64,000 nucleotides of DNA, taken from NCBI RefSeq assembly GCF_000374465.1, contig NZ_KB894531.1, positions 124,001-188,000 of the forward strand, given 5' to 3'. The DNA is from Ahrensia kielensis DSM 5890 (GTDB lineage: Bacteria; Pseudomonadota; Alphaproteobacteria; Rhizobiales; Rhizobiaceae). Position 1 is the first letter of the stretch. Every line of letters begins with the position of its first letter. The notes below the pieces were generated by a model. The model made no database searches, was not told the origin of the DNA, and saw nothing but the letters and a program-made list of their open reading frames with translations. The position numbers were made by a program, and so were the translations under genes. This document shows, in pieces, positions 55,126 through 63,960 of this stretch.

Positions 55126-56614
55126 TAACGCCCGCTTTTACATACCATGCTCGAAGCTCTGCTAAATCTGGATGTGCCAAGGATTGAGCAAGATAGGCAC
55201 GGGTAGGGGCTTCATAATTGCGGAACCTGTGTTTGCCATCTCGAACATCAAGACGCACCCACAAACCCAGCAAACGTGAACTGCGAAACGCGCCAAGCGT
55301 GGCAACATCCAGCCTTGATTGCGATTCGTTGAAACCTGACTGCTCACGTCTGCGGGCGCAATAGGTATCCAAGATCTCTGCCTGCAATTCAGGCGCAACA
55401 ATTGTGCGCGCATCTTGCATCAGTGCAGCGACATCATAGGCACCTGGACCGATAAGCGCATCTTGGTGGTCAATGATCCCAATCCTGTCATTTCCGGTTT
55501 TATCGCCGCGCCAGATAATATTGGGCGAGTGAAAATCGCGAATAATCAAATCATCATAGCCAGATTGAAACCGCTGAAAAATAGGCTCCCATAAGAGATA
55601 AAGTTCATCGCGCAGCGCTACAGAAAGACCGTTTTCTTTGCCCCACCAGTCTGGCAGCAATGAAAGCCCTGTTCGCATTGCACGTGCATCATAGCGCGGC
55701 ACGATATGGGTTTGCCCATCCGGCAACTCCCAGTGGCCTTTCCAATTTTTCCCATGAATATCCGCCAGAATTTCTACAGAGGCGAGGTAGCGATCTCTGA
55801 TCGGTATATTGTCATCGGTAACGATTTTTCCTTCGCCCAAATTTTCAATCAGCAGCAGGCCTTTTGGCAAATCCTGCGCATAAATTATGGGGGTGGAAAA
55901 ACCTTCATGGCGCAGCATTTCGCTTACAGCGACGAATGCACTGACCTCTTCTGACAAATGCACAATCTGCTTATAGGTCAAACCGTCATAGAGCGCCGGT
56001 TCCTGCGGTAATTTGGGAGCATCCATTAATATCAGCGGCGCTTCACCAGCTTTGTGATGAATGAACTCATAATTGCGAGCGGAAGCATCGCCTGGAAATG
56101 CATGGCGATCTGTTTGGCCAAACCCACTTTCACCTAAGAACGCACGGATAGCCATTGAGCGTTCTAAGCGCGCTAAAAAGTCCTCATTGCCTTCAATCGA
56201 CATGAGGCGCGTATCTGGGTCTTCGTGCGTTTCTGTTATCCGGATAAGGATGAGATCGGCAGGCAACGCATCCGCTGCCCTTGAGGGCCACTCAATAAGC
56301 GCTGCACCATTTTCTAACGCCGCATCCAAGCCCAATTCGTCCAGCTCGTCCGCATCTGCAATGCGGTAAAGATCAAAATGAGCAATGGCTGGCGCGGAAT
56401 CATATAATTGCACAAGCGTAAATGTTGGGCTTGGCACCTCTATCTTTTTGTCAAAATCGCCATAGGCCGCACGAATGACTGCGCGTGCAAATGTGCTCTT
56501 GCCTGCCCCGAGATCACCTTCAAGCGCGATGCAGTCTCCTGCTTTTAACGCCAGTGCAAAGTCCTGCGCAAAGAGGCTCAGTGCATCTTCATTGAGAAAC
56601 GTAAGTTCAATCAC
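55115..56614 (-). CDS. tsaE: TsaE fused to an AmgK-like sugar kinase
   Basis: A 499-residue fusion. Residues 1 to about 150 are TsaE, the ATPase that supports tRNA threonylcarbamoyladenosine synthesis, with G-D-L-G-A-G-K-S-T-F-A-R and P-S-P-T-F. From about 160 to the end is an aminoglycoside-phosphotransferase fold of the AmgK type (anomeric MurNAc/GlcNAc kinase): ligand-binding I-R-D-F-H-S-P-N-I and D-H-Q-D-A. The start is GTG, directly after the divL stop (TAAGTG). The fusion is frequent in Rhizobiales, and the murU gene overlaps its 3' end. Confidence 0.9.
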   Translation of the reverse strand: MIELTFLNEDALSLFAQDFALALKAGDCIALEGDLGAGKSTFARAVIRAAYGDFDKKIEVPSPTFTLVQLYDSAPAIAHFDLYRIADADELDELGLDAALENGAALIEWPSRAADALPADLILIRITETHEDPDTRLMSIEGNEDFLARLERSMAIRAFLGESGFGQTDRHAFPGDASARNYEFIHHKAGEAPLILMDAPKLPQEPALYDGLTYKQIVHLSEEVSAFVAVSEMLRHEGFSTPIIYAQDLPKGLLLIENLGEGKIVTDDNIPIRDRYLASVEILADIHGKNWKGHWELPDGQTHIVPRYDARAMRTGLSLLPDWWGKENGLSVALRDELYLLWEPIFQRFQSGYDDLIIRDFHSPNIIWRGDKTGNDRIGIIDHQDALIGPGAYDVAALMQDARTIVAPELQAEILDTYCARRREQSGFNESQSRLDVATLGAFRSSRLLGLWVRLDVRDGKHRFRNYEAPTRAYLAQSLAHPDLAELRAWYVKAGVIDA

Positions 56615-59155
56615 TTATTCAGCTGCCACACTTACACGTGGTGGTACATCGGGAAATTTCAAAATAACTTCGGTGCCGCGCGATGGTGATGATTCAATAG
56701 AAACTTCGCCTTCATGCAAATCAACAAAGCTTTTCACGATAGCAAGACCAAGGCCAGCGCCACGGTTGCGTCCTCCGCCTTCTGTTTGGAAGCGTTCGAA
56801 CACAGTTTTAAGCGCTTCTGCTTCAATCCCTGGCCCTTTGTCACGGACTTTGAAGACGACGCCTGATTCTACCTTCTCACAGGTAAATGTTACGGTTGAA
56901 CCTTCCGGTGCAAAATCAGCCGCATTTGCGAGCACGTTATGCATAACCTGTTTTAAACGTTCAGCATCGGCCACAATTGTATCGGCTTCAGGAGATATCC
57001 GAAGAACAAGATCGATCTTATGCGCATCAAACTGATCTTTAAGCGAAGCGGCCGCTTCGCGCATCGTCGATGCTATCGCTACTTTCTCAAAGCTCAATTC
57101 AATAAAGCCAGCATCCACGCTTGCAAGATCAAGTATGTCGTCCGTTGTGCTTAGCAAAGCCAGTGACGATTGCTCAATGTGGCCAACATATTCACGCTGC
57201 TTTTCATTCAGTTTGCCGATATGCTCCATAGCAATCAATTCGGTAAAACCCATGATGCTGGTAAGCGGTGATCGCAATTCATATGACACATGTTGAATGA
57301 AGCGGTTTTTCAGATGCGCTGTGCGCTCTAGCGCTTCATTGCGATCACGCAGCGCTTTCTCAATTTGGTCAGCGGCCGTGATATCAAGGAATGTAATCAT
57401 CGTTTGACCGTTTGGCAGCGGCACAACCATCCATGACAGCATTTTGTCGCCAACATTAACACGGCCAACATCGCTCGCGCGCTCATCATCAAAGCCAGTT
57501 ACAATGCCCGCAAACTCTTCCCACGCCGTCACATCATCACCGCGTTCTGCAATTTGGCGCGCAATATCACCGATATGAGGCGGGTTTTCATCGTCAAAAT
57601 CCGCCAGTGACCACAGATCGCGGAAGATTGGGTTGGCAAGCTGCAAACGACCATCGCCCTTAAATACTGCAACGCCTTCAGCCAGATGATTAAGTGTATC
57701 GCCCTGAACGCGCACCATGGTTTTAAAGCGGCTCTCCAAATCCATACGTTCGGTCAGGTTTTCAAAGACCCATGTAAGGCCGCCTTTTGGATGCGGGTTG
57801 GAAATCACGCGCACCGTGCGCCCATCAGTTAGATGCCACCAATCTTCAGATGGTTCAGTCGCGCGGAAGGCGCTTAGTAATTCATCTTTCCAGCGTCGCC
57901 ATTCTGGCTGTTCAGGCAATTTTCCTTCTGTCCGCATCCGGTCAAGGAACATGGTGATATTGGGTGCTTGCTCGAGAAACGCAGCATCTAAACCCCATAG
58001 ATTTTCAAAGGCGAGATTGTGAAAACGCAATTTCTGGTTTTCATCAAACATCGCGACAGCTGTCGTTAGTTCATCCAGCGTTTCTTCGTGGCTACGAATA
58101 GTTTTTTTAAGTTCATTGCGCGCTGCTTCAGCGTCAGTCCTATCAATGCCGATACCTGCGCTGCCATAGCTGCCATTTGCCTCTACCACATCAAAAACCA
58201 TGCGGTCGCCGCCAACAACAGTGCTCACCGTGCCTGCGAACTTGTTGGCGCCTTCACGTGCATCGACGATTGATTTGAGTGCCTGTGTTCCAAAAAGCTC
58301 GGCTTTGCTGCCCACCACCGCAGTGCTGTCTGCACAATCAACAGACTTTGCGTAGCTCTCGTTGACCCATGACAAATTGCCTTGCTTGTCGCGCAGCCAA
58401 ATTGGCATATTCAACTCATCCATGAGTTTTTGAAGTGTCTCCAACGTATTGACGACACGCTCATGGGATATCGACAGTTGGGCGCTTGCTTTGCGCTCTT
58501 TTGAAAGATCGCAAAATCTTACAATCGCGCTGCTGCCTGATGTGCGTCCGCTAACCTCTATCGGTGTTCCATTATTGGTCTGGATGATTTCGCAAAATGG
58601 TTTTGCGTTTTGGCGCAAATCCTCAATTGAGTGCTCGAGGATCGTCGCTGAACGCGATTCGAGCCAACGGCCAAATGCCAAAACATGTGCATGTGATGCA
58701 GGAGCACCGGAGCTGGCATCCAAGCTTCCTACAATCGTTGGCTTGCTGTCATTGCTTGACCATATAACTGCTTGTTGCCCTTCCGCCGCAGCCAGTGCTT
58801 CCAACTGATTTAGACGAGATGTTAAATTCCCTACTTTTGCACGCAAGGCGGTATTCTGATTGGACGTGCGGCCACGTTCTCTAATCAGCCATAGGGCTGA
58901 TGTCATTGCCGCGATCATCGCACCGGCAAGCATTGAAAACTGGGTTATTTCCAAAGCATGTAAAGGAATACCAAATAGATTAATTGGAGACTCTGAGGCC
59001 TCACCAACATCCGACGTTTGGGCCATGGCGCTCGTTACGGGAAATGTAAAAGCTGCCAATGATAATGGCTTAAAAAGCTGGCCTGTTTTTGAAACAGATG
59101 CATTTAATTTCGCCGAAAGACGAATCAAGAGCCGTTTTTTATGTGTGACAGCCAT
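56615..59155 (-). CDS. divL: DivL-like PAS sensor kinase with tyrosine in place of histidine
   Basis: An 846-residue membrane-anchored PAS histidine-kinase-like protein. After a basic N-terminus come two hydrophobic segments (about residues 30-45 and 70-90), a coiled coil, several PAS domains (about 235-580), a HisKA-like helix and an ATPase domain with N-box, D-K-G-P-G-I and G-A-G-L-G-L-A. The H-box reads H-V-S-Y-E-L-R-S-P-L: where kinases have the phosphorylated His just before E-L-R, this has Tyr (about residue 625). That is the mark of DivL, which modulates CckA and so CtrA in the alphaproteobacterial cell cycle. GGGGGAT precedes the ATG at 59153-59155. Confidence 0.85.
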   Translation of the reverse strand: MAVTHKKRLLIRLSAKLNASVSKTGQLFKPLSLAAFTFPVTSAMAQTSDVGEASESPINLFGIPLHALEITQFSMLAGAMIAAMTSALWLIRERGRTSNQNTALRAKVGNLTSRLNQLEALAAAEGQQAVIWSSNDSKPTIVGSLDASSGAPASHAHVLAFGRWLESRSATILEHSIEDLRQNAKPFCEIIQTNNGTPIEVSGRTSGSSAIVRFCDLSKERKASAQLSISHERVVNTLETLQKLMDELNMPIWLRDKQGNLSWVNESYAKSVDCADSTAVVGSKAELFGTQALKSIVDAREGANKFAGTVSTVVGGDRMVFDVVEANGSYGSAGIGIDRTDAEAARNELKKTIRSHEETLDELTTAVAMFDENQKLRFHNLAFENLWGLDAAFLEQAPNITMFLDRMRTEGKLPEQPEWRRWKDELLSAFRATEPSEDWWHLTDGRTVRVISNPHPKGGLTWVFENLTERMDLESRFKTMVRVQGDTLNHLAEGVAVFKGDGRLQLANPIFRDLWSLADFDDENPPHIGDIARQIAERGDDVTAWEEFAGIVTGFDDERASDVGRVNVGDKMLSWMVVPLPNGQTMITFLDITAADQIEKALRDRNEALERTAHLKNRFIQHVSYELRSPLTSIMGFTELIAMEHIGKLNEKQREYVGHIEQSSLALLSTTDDILDLASVDAGFIELSFEKVAIASTMREAAASLKDQFDAHKIDLVLRISPEADTIVADAERLKQVMHNVLANAADFAPEGSTVTFTCEKVESGVVFKVRDKGPGIEAEALKTVFERFQTEGGGRNRGAGLGLAIVKSFVDLHEGEVSIESSPSRGTEVILKFPDVPPRVSVAAE

Positions 59156-59303
59156 ACAGCGAATCCCCCAGCGCACAGGCATAAACCCGTGAAGCCACTG
59201 TTTTTAATAGATTATTTAAACGAAATTACGCAGACACAAAATACCCGAATCACACCAACATAACCATCTGGGGATTCCACGAAAAGAGTCCAAACGAAAA
59301 AGA

Positions 59304-59325
59304 CCGGTTTGTATGTACAAACCGG
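59304..59325 (-). terminator. Intrinsic terminator of ahcY
   Basis: Stem CCGGTTTGTA/TACAAACCGG with a very short loop, followed on the minus strand by TCTTTTTCGTTT. It lies 58 bases after the ahcY stop and ends the HPr-ahcY group, so divL probably has its own promoter in 59156-59303. I see no clear promoter there. Confidence 0.85.
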
Positions 59326-59383
59326 CCTATTTCAAGTGTCACGTCACGCACGCATTTACCTTAAAAATAAGGTTTTGTGCGTT

Positions 59384-60778
59384 TTAGTAACGATAATGTT
59401 CAGGCTTATATGGGCCTTCAGGTGTCACACCGATATAATCGGCTTGTTCTTTAGATAGCTCGGTCAATTTCGCACCGATTTTATCCAAGTGAAGGCGGGC
59501 AACTTTTTCATCCAAATGCTTAGGCAGGATGTAAACTTCATTCTTGTACTGCTCACCTTTGGTCCAAAGCTCGATTTGCGCCAAGACTTGGTTGGTGAAA
59601 GAGGCAGACATCACGAATGATGGATGACCTGTTGCATTGCCAAGGTTGAGCAAGCGGCCTTGTGACAATAGGATCATACGGTTGCCTGATGGCATTTCGT
59701 ACATATCCACTTGGTCTTTGATGTTTGTAACCTTCAGGTTTTTCAAATTAGCGACCTGAATTTCATTGTCGAAGTGACCAATATTGCCAACAATCGCCAT
59801 GTCTTTCATTTCACGCATATGTTCAATACGGATAATGTCTTTATTGCCTGTCGTGGTGATAAAGATGTCAGCGGTTTTAACAGCGTCTTCAAGCGTCGTA
59901 ACTTCATAGCCGTCCATTGCAGCTTGCAATGCACAGATCGGGTCAACTTCTGTTACTTTTACACGTGCGCCAGCACCGCTAAGCGATGCAGCTGAACCTT
60001 TACCAACATCACCATATCCGCAAACAACGGCTGTTTTACCGGCCATCATCGTATCAGTCGCACGGCGAATGCCGTCTACAAGCGATTCTTTACAGCCATA
60101 TTTGTTGTCGAATTTTGACTTGGTGACAGAATCATTCACGTTAATTGCAGGGAAAGGCAATTGGCCTTTTTTATGCAATTCATAAAGGCGGTGAACACCT
60201 GTTGTTGTTTCTTCAGATACGCCTTTGATAGCATCACGCGTTTTTGTGAAAAAGCCCGGTGTTTCAGCCATACGTTTTTTGATTTGTGCGAAAATGGCTT
60301 CTTCTTCTTCAGAAGTCGGCGTTTCGATCAAATCTGTTTCACCAGCTTCAACGCGTGCACCAAGCAATACGTACAGTGTCGCATCGCCGCCATCATCAAG
60401 GATCAAGTTTGCGCCTTCAGGGAACATGAAAGAGCGGTCAAGATAATCCCAATGCTCAACCAATGTTTGGCCTTTAATGGCAAAAACTGGAACGCCTGAC
60501 GCTGCAATAGCTGCGGCGGCATGATCCTGCGTAGAAAAAATATTACATGATGCCCAGCGCACATCAGCGCCAAGTGCCGTCAATGTTTCGATCAGAACGG
60601 CTGTCTGGATTGTCATATGAAGTGAACCGACGATGCGCGCGCCTTTGAGCGGCTTGGAACTACCAAACTCTTCGCGCAGAGACATAAGGCCCGGCATTTC
60701 TGTTTCAGCGATATCCAGCTCTTTGCGGCCGTAATCGGCTAAGTTGATGTCTTTTACGATGTAATCGTGTTCGGCCAT
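59384..60778 (-). CDS. ahcY: Adenosylhomocysteinase
   Basis: NAD-dependent enzyme that splits S-adenosylhomocysteine to adenosine and homocysteine, relieving methyltransferase inhibition. The 464-residue protein has the D-Y-G-R-K-E opening, the N[11 protein letters not shown] catalytic segment near residue 219, the NAD-binding G-Y-G-D-V-G-K-G and a C-terminal H-x-P-S-F region, with K-P-E-H-Y-R-Y at the very end. It lies 114 bases after HPr, with an inverted repeat in the gap (60862-60883). No SAH riboswitch fold was obvious. Confidence 0.97.
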   Translation of the reverse strand: MAEHDYIVKDINLADYGRKELDIAETEMPGLMSLREEFGSSKPLKGARIVGSLHMTIQTAVLIETLTALGADVRWASCNIFSTQDHAAAAIAASGVPVFAIKGQTLVEHWDYLDRSFMFPEGANLILDDGGDATLYVLLGARVEAGETDLIETPTSEEEEAIFAQIKKRMAETPGFFTKTRDAIKGVSEETTTGVHRLYELHKKGQLPFPAINVNDSVTKSKFDNKYGCKESLVDGIRRATDTMMAGKTAVVCGYGDVGKGSAASLSGAGARVKVTEVDPICALQAAMDGYEVTTLEDAVKTADIFITTTGNKDIIRIEHMREMKDMAIVGNIGHFDNEIQVANLKNLKVTNIKDQVDMYEMPSGNRMILLSQGRLLNLGNATGHPSFVMSASFTNQVLAQIELWTKGEQYKNEVYILPKHLDEKVARLHLDKIGAKLTELSKEQADYIGVTPEGPYKPEHYRY

Positions 60779-60861
60779 GTGGTCCGTCTCCGAAATTATG
60801 TGAGGATTTATATGTTCGTTTTGCCGCCTCCTTATCAGAGACGCAGAACAAGCACAATGTC

Positions 60862-60883
60862 GACATAAAGAAATGTTTATGTC
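60862..60883. repeat. Inverted repeat between HPr and ahcY
   Basis: Perfect 8-base arms GACATAAA/TTTATGTC with a 6-base loop, 10 bases after the HPr stop. No T-run follows on the minus strand. It could stabilise the upstream mRNA end or act as an operator for ahcY. Confidence 0.6.
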
Positions 60884-60892
60884 TCGATATGG

Positions 60893-61171
60893 CTAGTCTT
60901 CTTCGCCAAATTTGTCGGCAAGCAGCGCATCGATAGCGCTCATCGCAGCTTGCGCATCTGGACCAGCCACGGAAACATCGATCTGACTGCCTTGGCATGC
61001 AGCGAGCATCATCAGGCCCATAATGGATGTGCCACCGACATTTGTATCATCCTTAGAGACAATCACCCTGACATCATATTCTTCGACCGTCTGCACAAAA
61101 CGTGCGGATGCACGCGCATGCAGACCTTTTTTGTTTTGTATGGTCAGTGTTTTATTGAGTGGCGCAGTCAT
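60893..61171 (-). CDS. ptsH: HPr phosphocarrier protein
   Basis: A 92-residue PTS phosphocarrier. His18 in G-L-H-A-R-A-S-A is the phosphoryl site for EI, and Ser49 in G-T-S-I-M-G-L-M is the site for HPr kinase. With EIIA(Man) and HprK next to it and no EIIB/EIIC in this window, it fits the regulatory PTS of alphaproteobacteria. Its start directly follows the EIIA stop, so the two are translationally linked. Confidence 0.95.
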   Translation of the reverse strand: MTAPLNKTLTIQNKKGLHARASARFVQTVEEYDVRVIVSKDDTNVGGTSIMGLMMLAACQGSQIDVSVAGPDAQAAMSAIDALLADKFGEED

Positions 61172-61573
61172 CTATTTTCCGGCCAAAACTTGGCTGGCAA
61201 CGTTGATGTATTTCTTTCCCGCTTCGCTTGCACAGGAAAGAACAACACTCATTTCTTTGCTCTCACGCACTTTAGCGAGCTTAATAAGCATCGGTAGATT
61301 CATGCCCGCAATGATTTCGACATTGCCTGGCTCCATCAATGAAATCGCCAGATTTGACGGTGTGCCGCCAAACATATCTGTCACGACAACGACACCTTTG
61401 CCGCTATTCACTTCATCAATTGCCGCGACGATATCGCTGCGGCGACGCTCCATATCATCGTCGGCCTCAATGCAAATTGTTTGAAACTGCTCTTGCGCGC
61501 CAACAACATGCTCGACAGCTTTTTTAAAAGCAGAAGCAATTTCGCCGTGCGATACTAAAACAATACCGATCAT
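61172..61573 (-). CDS. PTS EIIA component, mannose family
   Basis: A 133-residue EIIA(Man)-like protein with the phosphoryl site His9 in L-V-S-H-G-E and D-M-F-G-G-T-P-S-N near residue 68. In Rhizobiales this ManX-type EIIA is part of the regulatory PTS with HPr and HprK, and lacks a cognate permease. It lies 103 bases after hprK, and two tandem hairpins stand in that gap (61594-61625). Its stop abuts the HPr start. Confidence 0.92.
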   Translation of the reverse strand: MIGIVLVSHGEIASAFKKAVEHVVGAQEQFQTICIEADDDMERRRSDIVAAIDEVNSGKGVVVVTDMFGGTPSNLAISLMEPGNVEIIAGMNLPMLIKLAKVRESKEMSVVLSCASEAGKKYINVASQVLAGK

Positions 61574-61593
61574 TGACCGTGATTTCCCGTCAT

Positions 61594-61625
61594 CGGCTCA
61601 CTTGTAGCCGGATTTTTTTCATCCG
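61594..61625 (-). promoter_or_regulatory. Tandem hairpins in the hprK-EIIA gap
   Basis: On the minus strand CGGAT-N7-ATCCG (61625-61609) is followed by CGGCT-N7-AGCCG (61610-61594). The two stems share two bases, so they cannot both form fully. Both lie 20-55 bases before the EIIA start and could affect its translation. On the plus strand the second stem is followed by GATTTTTTT, which looks like a terminator although no plus-strand gene precedes it. Confidence 0.4.
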
Positions 61626-61676
61626 ACATGTTGAGCAGTAAAATCTGAAATTGACAAGTATTATCCGAAGATATCG

Positions 61677-62132
61677 TTAAACCGATAAGGGTAATTTAAG
61701 CGCGGCTAGCACCGCGTTGCCCGCAGCCTCGATATTTGCAGATGAAAGGCAAAGCTTCTTCACCTCAAAATTTTCGACTTTTTCAAACTTCGAATCCCAA
61801 TAGCGCAGCATTATTTCTTCGCGGTCAAGCGTCACACACAGCTCAATCTTGGAGTGGCTTAAAGTCTGTTCCCTATCAACAATACCAAGACCGCGAATTT
61901 CAATCTTGCCTGCAAGCGTAGGCGGCGCACGGCCCATTAACTGGCCATTTTGTTCTTCAAGCAATGTCTGATCGTCGCTTATGATGTGGACTGGTACGCC
62001 TGCACTAAGGCACCTTCGATACAAGTGCAGCATCAGGGTTGTTTTTCCAGAGCCCGCTTCGCCTTTAATCAAAACACCTTTTGCATCAATATCAATCAGA
62101 TTGGCATGAATGTTGTTTGGTGAAGTAATCAA
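61677..62132 (-). CDS. hprK: HPr kinase/phosphorylase, short alphaproteobacterial form
   Basis: Phosphorylates HPr on its serine and reverses this, linking the PTS to metabolic state. The 151-residue protein contains only the catalytic domain: Walker A G-E-A-G-S-G-K-T-T (residues 24-32), and a D-R-E-Q-T-L and E-I-x-L-R-Y region. The N-terminal domain of Gram-positive HprK (about 130 residues) is absent, as is usual in alphaproteobacteria. It lies nine bases after chvG, so it is probably co-transcribed with the ChvGI two-component system. Confidence 0.9.
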   Translation of the reverse strand: MITSPNNIHANLIDIDAKGVLIKGEAGSGKTTLMLHLYRRCLSAGVPVHIISDDQTLLEEQNGQLMGRAPPTLAGKIEIRGLGIVDREQTLSHSKIELCVTLDREEIMLRYWDSKFEKVENFEVKKLCLSSANIEAAGNAVLAALKLPLSV

Positions 62133-62141
62133 CGGTACGGC

Positions 62142-63917
62142 CTATTCACACGGCAAGCAAAGGATGAAGCGAGCACCGCCGAATTCATCTATGTCGGTAT
62201 TTGATTCAATATTTTCAGCAATTAATGTGCCGCCATGCGCTTCGACAATTTGGCGCGATATCGACAGCCCAAGGCCGGAATTTTTGCCAAACTCTTCAGC
62301 GCCGGGGCGATCGGTATAAAACCGCTTGAAAATCGTTTCTATATTTTCAACCCTTATGCCCGGTCCATTGTCCTCAACGCGTACTTCGATGTGATCTTTC
62401 TTATGCGCAAGGTAAACTTTGATTTCGCCACCCTTTTTAGGAATGAAGCTTCGCGCATTTTCGATTAAATTGGTAACGACCTGACCGAGGCGCGATTCAT
62501 TACCGGGCACCGTGTAGCTGCTTGTGCCCGCTGGGAGTTTGGTAATATTTAGCTCGACATTTAATTCGCCCAGATGCCCCTGATTAAATATGGACACCAT
62601 ATTTTTAAGCAGCGCTTCAAGATCAACGGGCTGTGCATCTTCGCGCACAAGTTCAGCATCAAGGCGCGATGCGTTCGAAATATCCGTAATCAATCGGTCA
62701 AGGCGGCGCACATCATGTTCGATGACACCCAGCAGCCGGTCCCGCATTTCGTCTTTTTTCACCATCGGCAATGTTTCCACAGCACTACGCAATGATGTCA
62801 GCGGGTTTTTAAGCTCGTGGCTCACATCTGCTGCAAAGCTCTCAATAGCATCAATTCGGCCATAAAGTGATTGCGTCATATCGCGCAACGCAACAGACAG
62901 ATTGCCAATCTCATCTTGGCGATCAGAAAAGTCAGGAATTTCTTCGCGTGCTTTAATTGACTTTCGAACGCGTACGGCACCGGCAGACAAGCGGCGCAAA
63001 GGATTGGCAATTGTGCTGGCAAGCAGCATCGACAAAATAACGTTCACCATCACAGCTACAGCAAAAACACGGTACATGGCTTCGCGTTCCGCGGTAACAA
63101 TTTTATCAATGTCTCCGCCTTGCGTTGATAATTGCAAAACACCAAGAACAGCGCGAAAACGCTGCACTGGCACAGCAACCGAAACAATCATCTCACCTTG
63201 CTCAGAAACGCGGACGATTTGGCTACGGCCACCTGACAATGCGCCCATCACTTCTGGATAGAGTGCACCTGTGCCGCCCGGCTGTTCGCGGTAAACTGGT
63301 AAATCACGGCGGACAAAAAAGCCTCCGAAATAGTTTTTCACGCGGTCTAAAATTGACAATTCAGGCGCATCAATCGGATCAAGCTCATAGCGTAAAATCT
63401 GCCCACGGGAATAAAGGTGGCGCGAATCCAAAATCAAATTGGCATCGCGGTCATAAATACGGGCACGGGTACGGGTTGGAGAAATCAGACGACGTAAGAC
63501 GGGCGCAACACGTTCGGGGTTGATCGGAAAATCAAGATTCTCAAGACCATCGACCTTAGGGACGATGCTTTCACCTGCTTCAAGTTCCAATAGCATTTCA
63601 GGATCAATAAGAATTGCATTGGTTTCAACGCTTGCAGAAGCTGCAATTGCGCCGGAAATAATTTCGCCTTGCGTCATCAGGCTTTCAACACGCGCATCAA
63701 TGAGCCCGTCGCGAAACTGATTGAGATACAAAATGCCTGACATCAACAAAACCAGCGCGGCCAGATTTAAAATCAGAATACGCCGTGTGATGCTGGAAAA
63801 GAATAAATGACCAAACATGCGGCGCATTGGCCGCAATATTGGCGCAAAAAAGCTGCGCAGCGGACTAATGCCACTGCGCTTTTTCACTGTTGGATTATGA
63901 TCTGTATCAACAGACAT
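62142..63917 (-). CDS. chvG: ChvG/ExoS-type sensor histidine kinase
   Basis: Membrane sensor of the ChvGI (ExoS-ChvI) system, which responds to acid and envelope stress in Rhizobiales and is controlled by the periplasmic ExoR. The 591 residues have a cytoplasmic N-terminus, a transmembrane segment (about residues 45-65), a periplasmic stimulus-sensing domain of about 220 residues, a second transmembrane segment, HAMP, the H-box D-V-S-H-E-L-K-N-P-L-T-S-L and the ATPase domain with E-D-N-G-P-G-I and G-L-G-L-S-I. It is 43 bases after the end of chvI and nine bases before hprK. Confidence 0.93.
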   Translation of the reverse strand: MSVDTDHNPTVKKRSGISPLRSFFAPILRPMRRMFGHLFFSSITRRILILNLAALVLLMSGILYLNQFRDGLIDARVESLMTQGEIISGAIAASASVETNAILIDPEMLLELEAGESIVPKVDGLENLDFPINPERVAPVLRRLISPTRTRARIYDRDANLILDSRHLYSRGQILRYELDPIDAPELSILDRVKNYFGGFFVRRDLPVYREQPGGTGALYPEVMGALSGGRSQIVRVSEQGEMIVSVAVPVQRFRAVLGVLQLSTQGGDIDKIVTAEREAMYRVFAVAVMVNVILSMLLASTIANPLRRLSAGAVRVRKSIKAREEIPDFSDRQDEIGNLSVALRDMTQSLYGRIDAIESFAADVSHELKNPLTSLRSAVETLPMVKKDEMRDRLLGVIEHDVRRLDRLITDISNASRLDAELVREDAQPVDLEALLKNMVSIFNQGHLGELNVELNITKLPAGTSSYTVPGNESRLGQVVTNLIENARSFIPKKGGEIKVYLAHKKDHIEVRVEDNGPGIRVENIETIFKRFYTDRPGAEEFGKNSGLGLSISRQIVEAHGGTLIAENIESNTDIDEFGGARFILCLPCE

Positions 63918-63960
63918 CCATTCTCCAAGACCAATCTCTCATTGAAAGATGATCTACCGG

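Noticed and set aside
59204-59219. TTAA-N8-TTAA upstream of divL as a CtrA site
   Set aside because: CtrA needs TTAA-N7-TTAA; the spacing is eight bases and the flanking sequence does not help.
60779-60892. SAH or SAM riboswitch before ahcY
   Set aside because: Only one simple AT-rich hairpin and no pseudoknot or conserved loop pattern of these riboswitches could be recognised.
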